From assembly GCA_947167555.1 (NCBI GenBank), contig CAMVIO010000103.1, forward strand, positions 1 to 7,063: DNA of 7,063 nucleotides. Reading direction: 5' to 3'. Source of the stretch: an uncultured Selenomonadales bacterium. GTDB lineage: Bacteria > Bacillota > Negativicutes > Selenomonadales > Selenomonadaceae. Of the stretch, positions 7,011-7,063 are shown piece after piece. A model generated the notes under the pieces. The model saw only the letters and a program-made list of their open reading frames with translations. It made no database searches and had not been told where the DNA came from. The position numbers were made by a program, and so were the translations under genes. Within the stretch, counting starts at the first letter, position 1. Each line of letters starts with the position of its first letter.

Positions 7011-7063
7011 GCGTCTGGTATATATTTATTGTTATAATTCTTCGCATAATTTGATTTTCCTGC
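7011..7063 (-). promoter_or_regulatory. AT-rich leader upstream of glgC, probable site of the operon promoter
   Basis: Base composition changes sharply from GC-rich coding sequence to an AT-rich block at about 7018-7060. On the minus strand it holds -10-like hexamers, TATAAC (7036-7031) and TATATA (7024-7019), upstream of the glgC ribosome binding site. I could not pair either with a good TTGACA-like -35 element at 16-18 nt, and the window ends at 7063, so part of the promoter may lie outside. The call rests on composition and position before the first gene. No operator palindrome was recognised. Confidence 0.3.

Noticed and set aside
7029..7050. TATAAT (7033-7038) and CATAAT (7045-7050) on the plus strand as a divergent promoter
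   Set aside because: No suitable -35 element lies upstream, the block is generally AT-rich, and the window ends before any divergent gene could be seen.
1..7063. CRISPR arrays, transposons, tRNA or rRNA genes, phage or toxin-antitoxin genes
   Set aside because: No spaced direct repeats, transposase frames, inverted terminal repeats or RNA gene sequences were seen. Nearly all of the window is accounted for by five glycogen genes.

Overview
The window holds a glycogen metabolism gene cluster in which every gene is transcribed from the minus strand. Reading in the direction of transcription (high to low coordinates), the order is glgC, glgD, glgP, glgB, then the first 65 codons of glgA, which runs off the low-coordinate end. 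No gene on the plus strand can be supported. The long open frames there, including one of 1129 codons, are antisense shadows of GC-rich genes.

The paired glgC-glgD arrangement is typical of Firmicutes (Bacilli and Clostridia). Here a catalytic ADP-glucose pyrophosphorylase subunit sits next to a paralogue that lacks the catalytic residues. The other supporting signs are strong GGAGG-type ribosome binding sites before every gene, a short GlgB without the extra N-terminal domain of the enterobacterial enzyme, and GC-rich coding sequence with AT-rich spacers. Together these suggest a GC-rich gut-type member of Clostridia (Oscillospiraceae-like). The phylum is fairly secure; anything finer is inference.

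Layout: positions 6980-7063 are the leader upstream of glgC, with an AT-rich block that probably holds the operon promoter. glgC (5846-6979) is followed after 13 nt by glgD (4720-5832), after 24 nt by glgP (2242-4695), and after 13 nt by glgB (330-2228). The tight spacing, with the glgD and glgB ribosome binding sites abutting the preceding stop codons, indicates one polycistronic unit with likely translational coupling. A 132-nt gap (198-329) follows glgB and contains a perfect 9-bp palindromic hairpin. glgA starts at 197 with its own good ribosome binding site.

Together the genes cover the classical bacterial ADP-glucose route. GlgC (with GlgD as the presumed regulatory partner) makes ADP-glucose from glucose-1-phosphate and ATP, GlgA adds glucose to the alpha-1,4 chain, GlgB introduces alpha-1,6 branches, and GlgP releases glucose-1-phosphate from chain ends. 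A debranching enzyme is not in the window.

I did not find evidence of a previously undescribed system. The points most worth a second look are the hairpin between glgB and glgA, which looks like a terminator only for the opposite strand and resembles a dispersed palindromic repeat; the loss of catalytic residues in GlgD; and the start-site choices for glgC and glgD.
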